From NCBI GenBank assembly GCA_900766925.1, contig CAAFXG010000316.1, forward strand, positions 1 through 64,000: 64,000 bases of DNA, written 5' to 3'. Both the position numbers and the translations under genes were made by a program. Under the pieces are notes generated by a model, which was not told where the DNA came from, did not search any database, and was given only the letters and a program-made list of their open reading frames with translations. The stretch comes from Lachnospiraceae bacterium. Lineage in GTDB: Bacteria > Bacillota > Clostridia > Lachnospirales > Lachnospiraceae. Positions 8,715 to 17,323 of this stretch are shown here, in pieces (the stretch's first letter is position 1; every line of letters starts with the position of its first letter).

Positions 8715-10107
8715 TCCAATACTTGTTATAACCTATATGCTTGTGACGGTGTTTATGTGTCTCATCGGATATATTATATATTTTATGCAGTTTAAAGCAG
8801 AGGTTACAATAGCAAATACCAGGAACATTCGTCAGGATTCCTTTTCAGACGTTGTGGAACGTGGTGATATTATAACCAGTGATGGTGTAGTTGTTGCAAC
8901 AAGTACAACGGATGAAGAGGGTAATACCACAAGGTCATATCCTTATGCTAATATGTTTGCACATGTTGTTGGCTATGACTCTAACGGGAAGTCCGGTCTT
9001 GAGCTTCAGGGTAATTTTTATATGCTGAGAACTCACATCAATATGTTCGAGAGAATTTATAAGCAGATTAAGGAAAAGAAAAACAGGGGCGATAATCTGG
9101 TTACAACTATAAGCTACGATTTACAGAGCGCGGCTTATAATGCACTTTCAGGGTGTAATGGTGCAGTTGTGGTGCTTGAGCCTTCATCAGGTAAGATATT
9201 GGCTATGGTGTCCAAACCGGATTTTGATCCGAATAATATGGACTATGTATGGTCATACCTGCAGTCAGAGGAAGGAGAAAAAAGCACATTATTATTAAAT
9301 CGAGCCACACAGGGGTTATATGCACCTGGCTCTACATTCAAAATTCTGACCATGCTTGAGTATATGCGTGAAAATACTGACTATGAAAGCTATGTATATG
9401 AATGTGCAGGAAATGCAATATTTTCAAATGTTCGAATCAGGTGTAGTAATGACCGGGTACATGGTACTGAGAATCTGGCAGACTCTCTTGCCTATTCGTG
9501 TAATCTTTCGTTTGCAAATATAGGTATGTCCCTTAATCTTGCAAGCTACAGAAAAACCGCCGATGAGCTTTTATATAACTCTGAGCTTCCTTATGATGGT
9601 GAATATAGTAAGTCATCGTTTGTATTAGATTCAGGCAGTGATAAGGATTCCGTTCCACAGACGGTAATCGGGCAGGGTGAAACGCAGATTACTCCATTGC
9701 ATAATGCCATGATTATGTCAGCCATTGCCAATGGAGGTGTTTTGATGAAGCCTTATTTGATTGATTCTATTGTCAATGACGATGGAGCAAACATAAAAAG
9801 CTTTTCGAGCAAAACCTACGGTAGTCTGATTACGGTTGATGAAGCATCAGTTCTTACTGAATATATGAAGGGTGTATGTGATTATGGAACTGCATCCGGA
9901 TACTTTGCAGGACTTGAATATGATGTGGCCGGTAAGACAGGAACGGCAGAGTATGATAATAATGGTAACTGTAATTCATGGTTTGTTGGATTTTCAAATC
10001 CTGACCAGCCCGATATTGTGGTGAGTGTTGTTGTTGAGGATTCAAATACAACAGGTGTTTCGGGAGTCTCCGTGGCACGACAGATATTTGACGCATACTA
10101 TTATTAG
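8608..10107 (+). CDS. class B penicillin-binding protein (PbpA/FtsI type transpeptidase)
   Basis: 499 residues if translated from TTG 8608, which has GAGG at 8595-8598 at good spacing. One N-terminal membrane segment (about residues 38-60), a short dimerisation part, then the transpeptidase domain with S242 in APGSTFK, S297 in YSCN and K443 in AGKTGTA. All three active-site motifs are intact. It is short for a PBP and lacks PASTA domains. It overlaps the upstream SEDS gene by 107 bp in another frame; a later in-frame TTG at 8647, or CTG at 8668 after GGAGGAGG, are alternative starts that would shrink the overlap. Partner of the SEDS protein by context. Confidence 0.85.
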   Translation: MKKKEKESLNAKPLLTEEEFLEREQQRAKNNKIKNNPILVITYMLVTVFMCLIGYIIYFMQFKAEVTIANTRNIRQDSFSDVVERGDIITSDGVVVATSTTDEEGNTTRSYPYANMFAHVVGYDSNGKSGLELQGNFYMLRTHINMFERIYKQIKEKKNRGDNLVTTISYDLQSAAYNALSGCNGAVVVLEPSSGKILAMVSKPDFDPNNMDYVWSYLQSEEGEKSTLLLNRATQGLYAPGSTFKILTMLEYMRENTDYESYVYECAGNAIFSNVRIRCSNDRVHGTENLADSLAYSCNLSFANIGMSLNLASYRKTADELLYNSELPYDGEYSKSSFVLDSGSDKDSVPQTVIGQGETQITPLHNAMIMSAIANGGVLMKPYLIDSIVNDDGANIKSFSSKTYGSLITVDEASVLTEYMKGVCDYGTASGYFAGLEYDVAGKTGTAEYDNNGNCNSWFVGFSNPDQPDIVVSVVVEDSNTTGVSGVSVARQIFDAYYY

Positions 10108-10112
10108 AATTC

Positions 10113-10141
10113 TTGCTATATTATCCAAAATCTGATATAAT
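10113..10141 (+). promoter_or_regulatory. sigma-A promoter of the Nudix gene
   Basis: TTGCTA (10113-10118), exactly 17 bp, then a perfect TATAAT (10136-10141). Expected start of transcription is near 10148, downstream of an in-frame ATG at 10147, which favours translation from 10189. Confidence 0.7.
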
Positions 10142-10188
10142 ACCTCATGAAATGTGTACACACCAATTATTTTGCAGGAGGGATTGCA

Positions 10189-10641
10189 ATGGTTGAAGCA
10201 ACAAGCTGTGGTGGTGTGGTAATCTTTAGAGGTAAGATATTATTACTTTACAAAAATTACAAAAACAAATATGAAGGATGGGTGCTTCCGAAGGGAACTG
10301 TGGAAAAGGACGAGCAGCATAACGAAACTGCCCTTCGTGAGGTTAAGGAAGAGACAGGAGTCAGTGCCCAGATAATTAAGTACGTAGGAAAAAGCAACTA
10401 CACATTCAATACTTCATATGATGTGGTGAACAAGGATGTTCATTGGTATCTTATGATGGCTGATAGCTATTATAGCAAGCCTCAGAGAGAAGAGTATTTT
10501 TTGGACTCAGGTTACTACAAGTATCATGAGGCTTATCATCTTCTTAAGTTTCCTAACGAGAAGCAGATTTTAGAGCAGGCGTATTCAGAATACACTACAC
10601 TTAAACAGAATAATCTGTGGGGAAGCAAGAAATATTTTTAA
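10189..10641 (+). CDS. Nudix hydrolase
   Basis: 150 residues from ATG 10189 behind a GGAGGG SD (10178-10183). Nudix box: GTVEKDEQHNETALREVKEETGV fits GX5EX7REUXEEXGU in full, so Mg-dependent pyrophosphohydrolase activity is likely. The fold around it (CGGVVIFRGKILLLYKNY ... WVLPKGTVEK) resembles diadenosine-polyphosphate or RppH/MutT-like enzymes, but the substrate cannot be told. It has its own promoter and is followed by a long imperfect hairpin. Confidence 0.9.
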   Translation: MVEATSCGGVVIFRGKILLLYKNYKNKYEGWVLPKGTVEKDEQHNETALREVKEETGVSAQIIKYVGKSNYTFNTSYDVVNKDVHWYLMMADSYYSKPQREEYFLDSGYYKYHEAYHLLKFPNEKQILEQAYSEYTTLKQNNLWGSKKYF

Positions 10642-10643
10642 AC

Positions 10644-10743
10644 ATGTAACTAACAGTTGTCGCACCTTGGATATTTAGATGTAAGGCTGACTGAAAATGT
10701 CGGCATTTTACTTCCTAAAATATCACAGGTGCGACAGTTACAT
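10644..10743. repeat. 100-nt nested imperfect palindrome in the sortase leader
   Basis: The right arm AGGTGCGACAGTTACAT (10727-10743) is fully matched by the left arm ATGTAAC + TGTCGCACCT (10644-10667), which holds a 7-nt insertion TAACAGT (10651-10657). Inside, GATATTTAG pairs with CTAAAATATC and GCTGAC with GTCGGC, so nearly the whole 100 nt can fold into one long hairpin. There is no T run after it, so it is not a standard terminator. It ends 5 nt before the SD (AAGGAG) of the sortase gene. It may be a processed mRNA structure, an attenuator-like leader or a small miniature repeat. Confidence 0.6.
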
Positions 10744-10758
10744 TTATAAGGAGAATTT

Positions 10759-11601
10759 ATGTCTAAACCCAAAAGGAAATCAAAAATTATATATGTTGTT
10801 TGTATGGTGCTTCTAATTTGTATTTTTGTCGGTTGTGCAATTTATCTGGTAAAATATTTCTGGGAAAGCCACGAGAGTGAAGAAATGTTTGATGAGTTAA
10901 AGACTCTAATCGTTGAGGATGATAGTTCCATAGACAGAGGCAATGAAGGAAAAATCAGTTCACCGTCAGACAGCTCTTATTCAGAACAAAAGATTGAATA
11001 TATTGATATTGACGGAGTGATGGTTTCAAAAAAATTCGGGGAACTATATAAACGAAATAAGGATTTCATCGGATGGCTTACAATTAATGATACATGTATA
11101 GATTATCCGGTAATGCAAAGCATGTACGAGGAAGAATTTTATATTCATAAGGATTTTGACGGACAGTACAGTGCTGCCGGAACTCTTTTTACAGATACAT
11201 CATCGTATGTTGACAAACCAAGTGATAATATATTGATTTACGGGCACAACATGAATAGTGGCAAGATGTTTCATAGTCTTATTAATTATGAGAAGGAGGA
11301 CTTCTATAAGGCGCATAAATTTATTCAGTTTGATACAATATATGATAACGGAATATATGAAGTCATTGCGGCCTTTAGAACCCAGATATATGATGCCGGA
11401 TATGAGGGATTCAAATATTATACGTTTTTTGATGCCAAAGATGAGACAGAATTTGAGGAATATATTTCAAATTGCAAAGCCTTAACACCGTATTCGATTG
11501 ATGCAACTGCAACCTATGGAGATAAGCTGATCACTTTATCTACCTGTGCATATCATACGAGTGACGGAAGATATGTTGTAGTTGCTAAGAAGATAAAATA
11601 A
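10759..11601 (+). CDS. class B sortase
   Basis: 280 residues. A membrane anchor at residues 10-31 is followed by a linker and the sortase domain. Catalytic residues are visible: H163 in YGHNMNSG, C263 in TLSTC and R271 in SDGRYVVVAKK. The ITLSTCAY block and the FHSLINYE helix region before it fit class B, whose members attach specific surface or heme-uptake proteins or build pili. No obvious substrate with an LPxTG- or NPxTN-like signal is encoded in the window; the secreted protein at 13712 lacks such a signal. SD AAGGAG (10749-10754). Confidence 0.9.
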   Translation: MSKPKRKSKIIYVVCMVLLICIFVGCAIYLVKYFWESHESEEMFDELKTLIVEDDSSIDRGNEGKISSPSDSSYSEQKIEYIDIDGVMVSKKFGELYKRNKDFIGWLTINDTCIDYPVMQSMYEEEFYIHKDFDGQYSAAGTLFTDTSSYVDKPSDNILIYGHNMNSGKMFHSLINYEKEDFYKAHKFIQFDTIYDNGIYEVIAAFRTQIYDAGYEGFKYYTFFDAKDETEFEEYISNCKALTPYSIDATATYGDKLITLSTCAYHTSDGRYVVVAKKIK

Positions 11602-11626
11602 CAATTAAATAATCTGATAACATTTC

Positions 11627-11655
11627 TTGACAAATATAAGCTTATATGATATAGT
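11627..11655 (+). promoter_or_regulatory. strong sigma-A promoter of tRNA-Leu
   Basis: Perfect TTGACA (11627-11632), 17-bp spacer, TATAGT (11650-11655). Transcription should start near 11662, six bases before the mature tRNA 5' end. Confidence 0.8.
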
Positions 11656-11667
11656 TTCGTTTGTTAA

Positions 11668-11751
11668 GCCGGTGTGTCGGAATTGGCAGACGAGGCAGAC
11701 TCAAAATCTGTTGATGGCAACATCGTGCGGGTTCAAGTCCCGCCACCGGCA
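11668..11751 (+). tRNA. tRNA-Leu (anticodon CAA)
   Basis: Acceptor stem GCCGGTG (11668-11674) pairs with CACCGGC (11744-11750), with discriminator A at 11751. The anticodon loop CTCAAAA holds CAA at 11702-11704, which reads UUG. A long variable arm (TGATGGCAACATCG) and the T-arm GGGTTCAAGTCCC confirm a type II leucine tRNA. The CCA end is not encoded. It is a single tRNA with its own promoter and terminator. Confidence 0.97.
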
Positions 11752-11756
11752 TTGAA

Positions 11757-11801
11757 TGAGGAAATAGCTAGTTGATATGTCTAGGTATTTCCTCATTTTT
11801 T
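11757..11801 (+). terminator. intrinsic terminator of tRNA-Leu
   Basis: TGAGGAAATA-G-CTAG (11757-11771 region) pairs with CTAG-G-TATTTCCTCA (11781-11795), followed by TTTTTT (11796-11801). Confidence 0.85.
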
Positions 11802-11839
11802 GATTAGTTGGTTGATACCGTAATCGATAGGGGGATAAT

Positions 11840-12562
11840 ATGCAATATACAATACTCTTACTGGAGGATGATATGGCACTTGCTATGGGAATTGAATATG
11901 CGCTTAAAGGTGAGGGATATAATGTAGTTCATGCTGCTACAATCAAACAGGCAAGAGCATGGCTTGATAATAATACTAACCTTTGTAATAAAGGTATTGC
12001 TGCTTTGTTTGATGTAATGCTGCCGGATGGAAACAGCTTTGATTTACTTAAAGAATACCGGAGAAAGGGAATAAGCATACCAATAATATTTTTAACCGCA
12101 ATTTCAGACGAAATAAATGTAGTTCAGGGATTGGATCTCGGTGCAGATGATTATATCGCAAAGCCCTTTCGTGTTAGAGAGCTTATTTCAAGGCTTAAGG
12201 CTGTGCTTAGAAGATACGAAGTGAATGCAGACAGCATTATTACATATGGTGATTTGGTTGTTGATATGAATACCGCCAAGGTCTACAAAAAAACAGATAA
12301 AGACGAGTCGGTTTATCTTGATCTTACTGCAGGAGAATATAAAATGCTTTTATATTTCCTTCAAAATCAAGGAGTTATATTATCCAGAAATTTAATACTG
12401 GAGCATCTGTTTGATAACAATGGTAATTTTATTGATGATAACACTTTGTCTGTTTATATTAAACGATTGAGGGAAAAGCTTGGTGACACTGACAAAAAAC
12501 ACCCTTATATAAAAACTGTCAGAGGAATAGGCTATATTATGGAGAAGGAAAATGCTTATTAA
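11840..12562 (+). CDS. OmpR/PhoB-family response regulator
   Basis: 240 residues. Receiver domain 1-120 with the acidic pair E9/D10-D11, phosphoacceptor D58 in FDVMLPDG, Thr in FLTAISD and Lys in YIAKPF. The winged-helix DNA-binding domain covers about 135-236 (LTAGEYKMLLYFLQNQG ... NTLSVYIKRLREKLG ... IKTVRGIGYIM). The sensor kinase overlaps its last 11 bp. Such regulators bind direct repeats; matching GTAAGA repeats lie in the promoter of the ABC transporter at 16639, which is a candidate target (inference). Confidence 0.93.
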   Translation: MQYTILLLEDDMALAMGIEYALKGEGYNVVHAATIKQARAWLDNNTNLCNKGIAALFDVMLPDGNSFDLLKEYRRKGISIPIIFLTAISDEINVVQGLDLGADDYIAKPFRVRELISRLKAVLRRYEVNADSIITYGDLVVDMNTAKVYKKTDKDESVYLDLTAGEYKMLLYFLQNQGVILSRNLILEHLFDNNGNFIDDNTLSVYIKRLREKLGDTDKKHPYIKTVRGIGYIMEKENAY

Positions 12563-13550
12563 TAAAGAATCAAAATTATTTACAATTGTATTTTTTATTG
12601 TATTCATTGCATCAATAATATTTGGTTACAGCATAAATGAAGGTATCCTATATATTATATTTCAGGAAGTATTAATTATAATTATCTATATTTCAGGTAT
12701 ATATTCACTTAATAAAATTAATAAAGATATAGTAAATATACGTCATTTTACAGAAAAAACAGAAAATTGTTTTGAAAAATATGATGAGGGTGAAATTGGA
12801 AAATTGGCTGGCAGCATTGAAAGCGTTCGACATAAGCTGGAGGAAGCTGAACAAAGACAACGCCGTGAGAAAGAATTCCTGCGAGATATTATTTCCGATA
12901 TATCACATCAGATTAAAACTCCTGTTTCAGCTCTTACGGTCTTTAATGACATTATGCTCGATGCCATAGAAGATGAAAAATTAAGAAATATACTGCTTCA
13001 ATCTGAGCTGCAGCTTGAGAGAATAACCTGGCTTGTTGAAGCAATGCTTAAGCTTGCAAGAATAGAAGCAGAATCGGTCGTATTCGAGAAAAAACCCGTT
13101 GACATTAATAAGCTTTTAATATCCTGCGCCAACATGCTGAAAATAAGAGCAGATGAGAAAAAAATTGATTTTAATATAAACGGACAGGCGATGTTATCAA
13201 TTGATGAAGAATGGACTAAGGAAGCAATTATTAATATTATGAAAAATGCAATCGATTATGGCCCGGCTAAATCTGACATTGAGATTACAATAAAACAAAC
13301 ACCTATATCAACTAAGCTTATTATAAAGGATTATGGTAATGGAATTGAAGAAAAGGACAGGCTGAATATTTTTAAACGTTTTTATCGTGCAGCAACAAAC
13401 GAAGTTAATCCAAACAGTGTTGGAATCGGACTTTCACTTGCAAAAAGCATAATAGAAGGGCAGGATGGCAAAATATGGGTGGAAAGCAGACATATCTCAG
13501 AATGCATAAAGGATGAACAGTCTTATACAAGCATGGTAATAATGTTCTAG
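12552..13550 (+). CDS. sensor histidine kinase with short extracellular loop
   Basis: 332 residues. Two membrane helices (about 8-26 and 31-52) are joined by only a few residues, as in BceS-type kinases that sense through a partner ABC transporter rather than an own extracellular domain. HisKA domain with phosphoacceptor H119 in DISHQIKTPVSAL, then HATPase with N box NIMKNAIDYG, G1 DYGNGI and G2 SVGIGLSLAKSIIEGQDG. It is co-translated with the response regulator (11-bp overlap, SD GGAGAAGGA). The ABC transporter 3 kb downstream is a plausible sensing partner (inference). Confidence 0.88.
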   Translation: MLINKESKLFTIVFFIVFIASIIFGYSINEGILYIIFQEVLIIIIYISGIYSLNKINKDIVNIRHFTEKTENCFEKYDEGEIGKLAGSIESVRHKLEEAEQRQRREKEFLRDIISDISHQIKTPVSALTVFNDIMLDAIEDEKLRNILLQSELQLERITWLVEAMLKLARIEAESVVFEKKPVDINKLLISCANMLKIRADEKKIDFNINGQAMLSIDEEWTKEAIINIMKNAIDYGPAKSDIEITIKQTPISTKLIIKDYGNGIEEKDRLNIFKRFYRAATNEVNPNSVGIGLSLAKSIIEGQDGKIWVESRHISECIKDEQSYTSMVIMF

Positions 13551-13573
13551 ACCAATTAAATTCAAATAATTTG

Positions 13574-13602
13574 TTGAAATAATTCAATAAAAATTGTATT
13601 AT
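13574..13602 (+). promoter_or_regulatory. candidate sigma-A promoter of the secreted-protein gene
   Basis: TTGAAA (13574-13579), 17-bp spacer, TATTAT (13597-13602). This leaves a leader of about 100 nt before ATG 13712. Confidence 0.55.
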
Positions 13603-13711
13603 ATATTTGGATAATTATGGCTAAAATCAAGTTTTTTACGTTATATATTTGCTATAACGCCTTGAGTTACCTAAATAGATTGTAAATTAGAATTACACAG
13701 GGAGGTTCATA

Positions 13712-16417
13712 ATGAATAAGAGTAAAAACAGTTTAAAACGTATTAAGAAATCTGCAGCATATATTATGGTTGCCATAATGGCAGGAACTTGTCTTAATCT
13801 GCCGGCAAATACTATGAAAGTTATGGCGGCTGAACAGGGCACAATAGCCAATTCAACATTTCAAACTGAATACACCTATGGAGACACAATTAATCCTACA
13901 ACAGAAATGTTCTCAATTAATAATAGCTCTGCCGTCCCGAGCTTTACCTGGTACTTAGGTGATGTAACGGAAGGAGAGCTTGATTCCACGCAGGCATTAG
14001 AGGCAATCCCAACAGATGCAGATACATATACTCTGGTTGTTTCAATTGAAGAAGATGATAATTATTCAGCGGCTGAGCTACGTATTAAGGTTGTAATTGA
14101 ACCGAAGGTTCCTACAGCACCTACAGCACCGGTTATCAGTAATGACGACATTACAGATACATCGGTAACTATTACGATACCTTCTCCTGCAGATGAAAAT
14201 GATACAACTAAATATGAATATCTGTGTATAAAGAGTAGTGATGTTACGAATGAATATAATCCGGCAGAGAGTACAGGCTGGACAGAATCTAACATATTTA
14301 ATGATTTGGATGCAAACACAGCCTATACATTTTACCAAAGAATTGCAAAAGTAGACGATAATACAATAGAATCTGCACCAAGTGGTTCTACTGAGGTTAC
14401 AACCCTTAAGACAGACATTACCAACAGTGCAGTTGTAACGGTACAGGGTACATATACATATACCGGTTCGGCGATTACCCCTGAAGCAGCAAATGTTACA
14501 GTATCAGTTAATGATACAAATATAGACTCTTCTAAGTATACGTTTTCTGCATCTGATAATATTAATGCTGGAACAGCTACAATTACTGTTACAATGAACA
14601 ACGATGCTGAATTTACCGGCAGTCCTACCGGCACATTTACCATTGATGCAGCTACCCTTGCAGATTATACACTCCCGACCGCTTCAGATATTGAATACGG
14701 AGAGACATTGGCAGACAGTGAGCTTACAGGTGGGTCAGTTTCATTTAATGAACAGACAGTAGAAGGAACATGGAGCTTTAAAAATCCTAATACTAAGCCG
14801 GATGTAAATACAGAGGGAGCTTTATTTGAAATTGTTTTTACGCCGGGTACTAACTATAATCCAATAGAGAATGTATCCGTAAATGTAAAGATTAATTATG
14901 GAACTGCTCCTAATCCGCCGGAATCAACAGCTGCACCGACTTATGGCAAAGATAAAACTGTTGCTGATGTGAGCTTACCGGCCGGTTGGTCATGGAATAA
15001 CGAAGATGCCACAAAAGCACTTATAGTCGGTACAGAGGTAGAAGCAACGGCAAATTATACGGCAGATGATGCCGATAATTATTCCGCTGAAAGTAAGAGC
15101 GTTACCATTAAGATTATAATGTCAGATTGTCCACATTCACATAAGTCAACTATTAATGCTAAGACTGAAAGCTGCACATCGGAGGGCTACACCGGTGATA
15201 CATGGTGCAGTGATTGTGAAAGTGTAGTTACCCAAGGTAGCAAAATTCCAAAGAAGTCGCATAATCTTAAAAAGACTGCGGCAGTTGAGCCAACATGTGT
15301 TTCGAATGGCAATATTGAATACTGGACATGCTCATCTTGTAAAAAAATATATTCAGACTCTAAGGCTACAACTCAGGTGACTAATACTAAGCTAACTATT
15401 GATTCAAAAAATCATAAGAGCATAGATATTAAGGGAGACAAGGCTCCAACCTGTTCAGAAGAAGGATATACTGGAGATACATTTTGTTTGGATTGCAGGA
15501 CAACCGTTAGTTATGGAAAACCAATCGACAAAATTGAACATTCCCCTAAGACTGCAGTCAAGGAAAATGTTGAGGAAGCAACCTGTACAACAGCAGGTTC
15601 ATATAATTTGGTTGTATATTGCTCAGAATGTGACAGTGTTATCAGTAGCACACACAAAGTAATACCTGCATTAGGACATAAGCTTACCAAAACTGCTGCA
15701 GTTGCACCAACCTGTAAGAAAAAAGGTAATAAAGAGTATTGGACCTGCTCGGTTTGTGACAAAATTTATAGTGATTCGAAGGCAACAAACGAAACAACTA
15801 AGAGCAAAATGACTCTCAGGATTGATTCAGATAATCATGTCAATATTGTCATCAGATATGCAAAGGCACCTACATGTGTTAAATATGGATATACAGGTGA
15901 TACATATTGTAAGGATTGTGGTAAGCAGATTGATACCGGAGATATTATCAAAAAGCTGCCTGTTCCTGCGAAGGGTAAAACTCTTACTGATACCAAGACT
16001 ATGGCTAAGTACAAGGTTACGAAATCCGGAACCAAGGGTGGAACGGTAACGTATGTTAAGTCAACTAACAGTAAAGCAACTAAGGTTACTATTCCATCGA
16101 CAGTTAAAATTGACGGTATTACATATAAGGTAACTGCAATCGGTGCAAACGCATTCAAATCCAATACCAAAATTAAAACTCTGGTAATCGGCTCTAATAT
16201 TGAAAGCATAGGCAAAAATGCGTTCTATGGTGCAAAGAACCTTAAGTCTGTTACAATTAAGACTGCTAAGCTCACCTCCAAAAAGCTGGGCTCAAAGTCA
16301 TTTAGTAAGCTTAATTCCAAGGCAGTCATAAAGGTTCCTTCAAAGCAATTAAAGAACTACAGAACAATTCTCAAAAAAGCCGGAATTACAGGTAAAAATC
16401 AGAAAATAACCAAATAG
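13712..16417 (+). CDS. large secreted Cys-repeat / leucine-rich-repeat protein
   Basis: 901 residues. A signal peptide covers about 1-40 (basic start, hydrophobic core, cleavage near VMA-AE). Residues 41-470 look like successive Ig/MBG-like and one Fn3-like beta-sandwich domains, rich in Thr, Asp and Asn. Residues 472-750 hold an alternating array of two Cys-pair units, type A (GYTGDTWCSDCE) and type B (GNIEYWTCSSCKKIYSDSKAT), several copies each. Residues about 770-870 form a BspA-like leucine-rich repeat (ITYKVTAIGANAFKSNTKIKTLVIG). No sortase signal and no obvious surface-layer or choline domain, so it is either released or held non-covalently. SD GGGAGG. Role unknown; surface adhesin or matrix protein by architecture. 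Confidence 0.85.
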   Translation: MNKSKNSLKRIKKSAAYIMVAIMAGTCLNLPANTMKVMAAEQGTIANSTFQTEYTYGDTINPTTEMFSINNSSAVPSFTWYLGDVTEGELDSTQALEAIPTDADTYTLVVSIEEDDNYSAAELRIKVVIEPKVPTAPTAPVISNDDITDTSVTITIPSPADENDTTKYEYLCIKSSDVTNEYNPAESTGWTESNIFNDLDANTAYTFYQRIAKVDDNTIESAPSGSTEVTTLKTDITNSAVVTVQGTYTYTGSAITPEAANVTVSVNDTNIDSSKYTFSASDNINAGTATITVTMNNDAEFTGSPTGTFTIDAATLADYTLPTASDIEYGETLADSELTGGSVSFNEQTVEGTWSFKNPNTKPDVNTEGALFEIVFTPGTNYNPIENVSVNVKINYGTAPNPPESTAAPTYGKDKTVADVSLPAGWSWNNEDATKALIVGTEVEATANYTADDADNYSAESKSVTIKIIMSDCPHSHKSTINAKTESCTSEGYTGDTWCSDCESVVTQGSKIPKKSHNLKKTAAVEPTCVSNGNIEYWTCSSCKKIYSDSKATTQVTNTKLTIDSKNHKSIDIKGDKAPTCSEEGYTGDTFCLDCRTTVSYGKPIDKIEHSPKTAVKENVEEATCTTAGSYNLVVYCSECDSVISSTHKVIPALGHKLTKTAAVAPTCKKKGNKEYWTCSVCDKIYSDSKATNETTKSKMTLRIDSDNHVNIVIRYAKAPTCVKYGYTGDTYCKDCGKQIDTGDIIKKLPVPAKGKTLTDTKTMAKYKVTKSGTKGGTVTYVKSTNSKATKVTIPSTVKIDGITYKVTAIGANAFKSNTKIKTLVIGSNIESIGKNAFYGAKNLKSVTIKTAKLTSKKLGSKSFSKLNSKAVIKVPSKQLKNYRTILKKAGITGKNQKITK

Positions 16418-16432
16418 TATATGTATATACAA

Positions 16433-16500
16433 AATAAGGAGCCGGGCACGAATGTGCCCGGCTCTGCTACTCTATGGCTGTTTTTTTACAGCCCCTTATT
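16433..16500 (+). terminator. three-way-junction terminator structure after the secreted protein
   Basis: Three helices can form. The outer AATAAGG (16433-16439) pairs with CCTTATT (16494-16500). The strong stem AGCCGGGCAC (16440-16449) pairs with GTGCCCGGCT (16454-16463) around the loop GAAT. A second stem GGCTGT (16476-16481) pairs with ACAGCC (16488-16493), with the T run lying in its loop. The GC-rich stem followed within 18 nt by seven Ts could terminate, but the layout is unusual. Confidence 0.6.
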
Positions 16501-16530
16501 TACACATATAATTTATGATATATAAGATAT

Positions 16531-16607
16531 CTTACAAAACTGTAAGAATTAATTTTCTATTAGTAAGATGATTGTAAGAAAGCTGATATATATTACTGTT
16601 ATATAAA
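16531..16607 (+). promoter_or_regulatory. candidate response-regulator sites and promoter of the ABC transporter
   Basis: An inverted repeat CTTAC-AAAACT-GTAAG (16531-16546) and three GTAAGA copies at 16542, 16563 and 16574 (spacings 21 and 11 bp, near whole helical turns) lie upstream of a TATAAA -10-like site (16602-16607) that lacks a good -35. Direct repeats touching the -35 region are typical of OmpR-family activation. The regulator at 11840 is the nearest candidate. Confidence 0.45.
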
Positions 16608-16638
16608 ATATATCAAGTAAGAAAGGCGGGAATCTCCG

Positions 16639-17322
16639 ATGCATATTTTAAAAGCCAGAAATCTGACAAAAATATACGGAAAGGGGGAAGCTGCAATTAC
16701 GGCGGTTAATCATATAAACCTAGATATTGTAAAAGGTGAGTTTACAGCCGTTGTTGGTACGTCCGGTTCGGGTAAATCAACCCTTCTACATCTTCTCGGC
16801 GGCGTTGATACACCAACGGAGGGTGATGTGATAATAGACGGTGACAATGTATATAGTTTGAAGGATGACAAACGCTCAATTTTAAGACGCAGAAAAATAG
16901 GATTTATTTTTCAGACATATAATTTGATACCTGTACTAAACGTTGAAGAAAATATTACCATGCCTGTTCTTCTGGATGGAAATACTCCGGACAGGGATGA
17001 GGTTATGAATATGCTTGAAATGCTTGGACTAAAGGAGAGACGCAATCATCTGCCAAATCAGCTTTCCGGAGGTCAGCAGCAGAGGGTGGCAATAGGTCGT
17101 GCCTTAATGAACCATCCTTCAATCATTATTGCAGATGAGCCCACAGGCAATCTGGATAAGAAAAACAGTGAGGAGGTTATGGAGCTTTTATGTAAGGCCT
17201 GCCGTGAAAAAGGAGAAACCTTAATACTAGTTACACATAATCCGGATATTGCGGCCATGGCAGACAGAATAATTCACCTTGAGGACGGAACAATAGTAAG
17301 TGATACAGGGGCAGGTGAGTAA
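16639..17322 (+). CDS. ABC transporter ATP-binding protein (MacB/LolD/BceA type)
   Basis: 227 residues. Walker A GTSGSGKST, Q-loop FIFQTYNLIPVLNVEENI, ABC signature LSGGQQQRVAIGRAL, Walker B IIIADEPTGNLD and H-loop VTHN are all intact. The Q-loop and TYNL-P-L-VEEN wording is typical of the family that works with FtsX-like permeases, either in lipoprotein or antimicrobial-peptide handling. The permease gene starts 1 bp after the stop, at ATG 17324. Confidence 0.93.
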   Translation: MHILKARNLTKIYGKGEAAITAVNHINLDIVKGEFTAVVGTSGSGKSTLLHLLGGVDTPTEGDVIIDGDNVYSLKDDKRSILRRRKIGFIFQTYNLIPVLNVEENITMPVLLDGNTPDRDEVMNMLEMLGLKERRNHLPNQLSGGQQQRVAIGRALMNHPSIIIADEPTGNLDKKNSEEVMELLCKACREKGETLILVTHNPDIAAMADRIIHLEDGTIVSDTGAGE

Positions 17323-17323
17323 T

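Noticed and set aside
14062..14643. Several minus-strand ORFs opposite the secreted protein
   Set aside because: They are antisense shadows of Thr/Asn-rich codons; composition and lack of SD argue against them.
16433..16500. tRNA-like gene because of the cloverleaf look
   Set aside because: No T-arm consensus, no anticodon arm geometry, too short.
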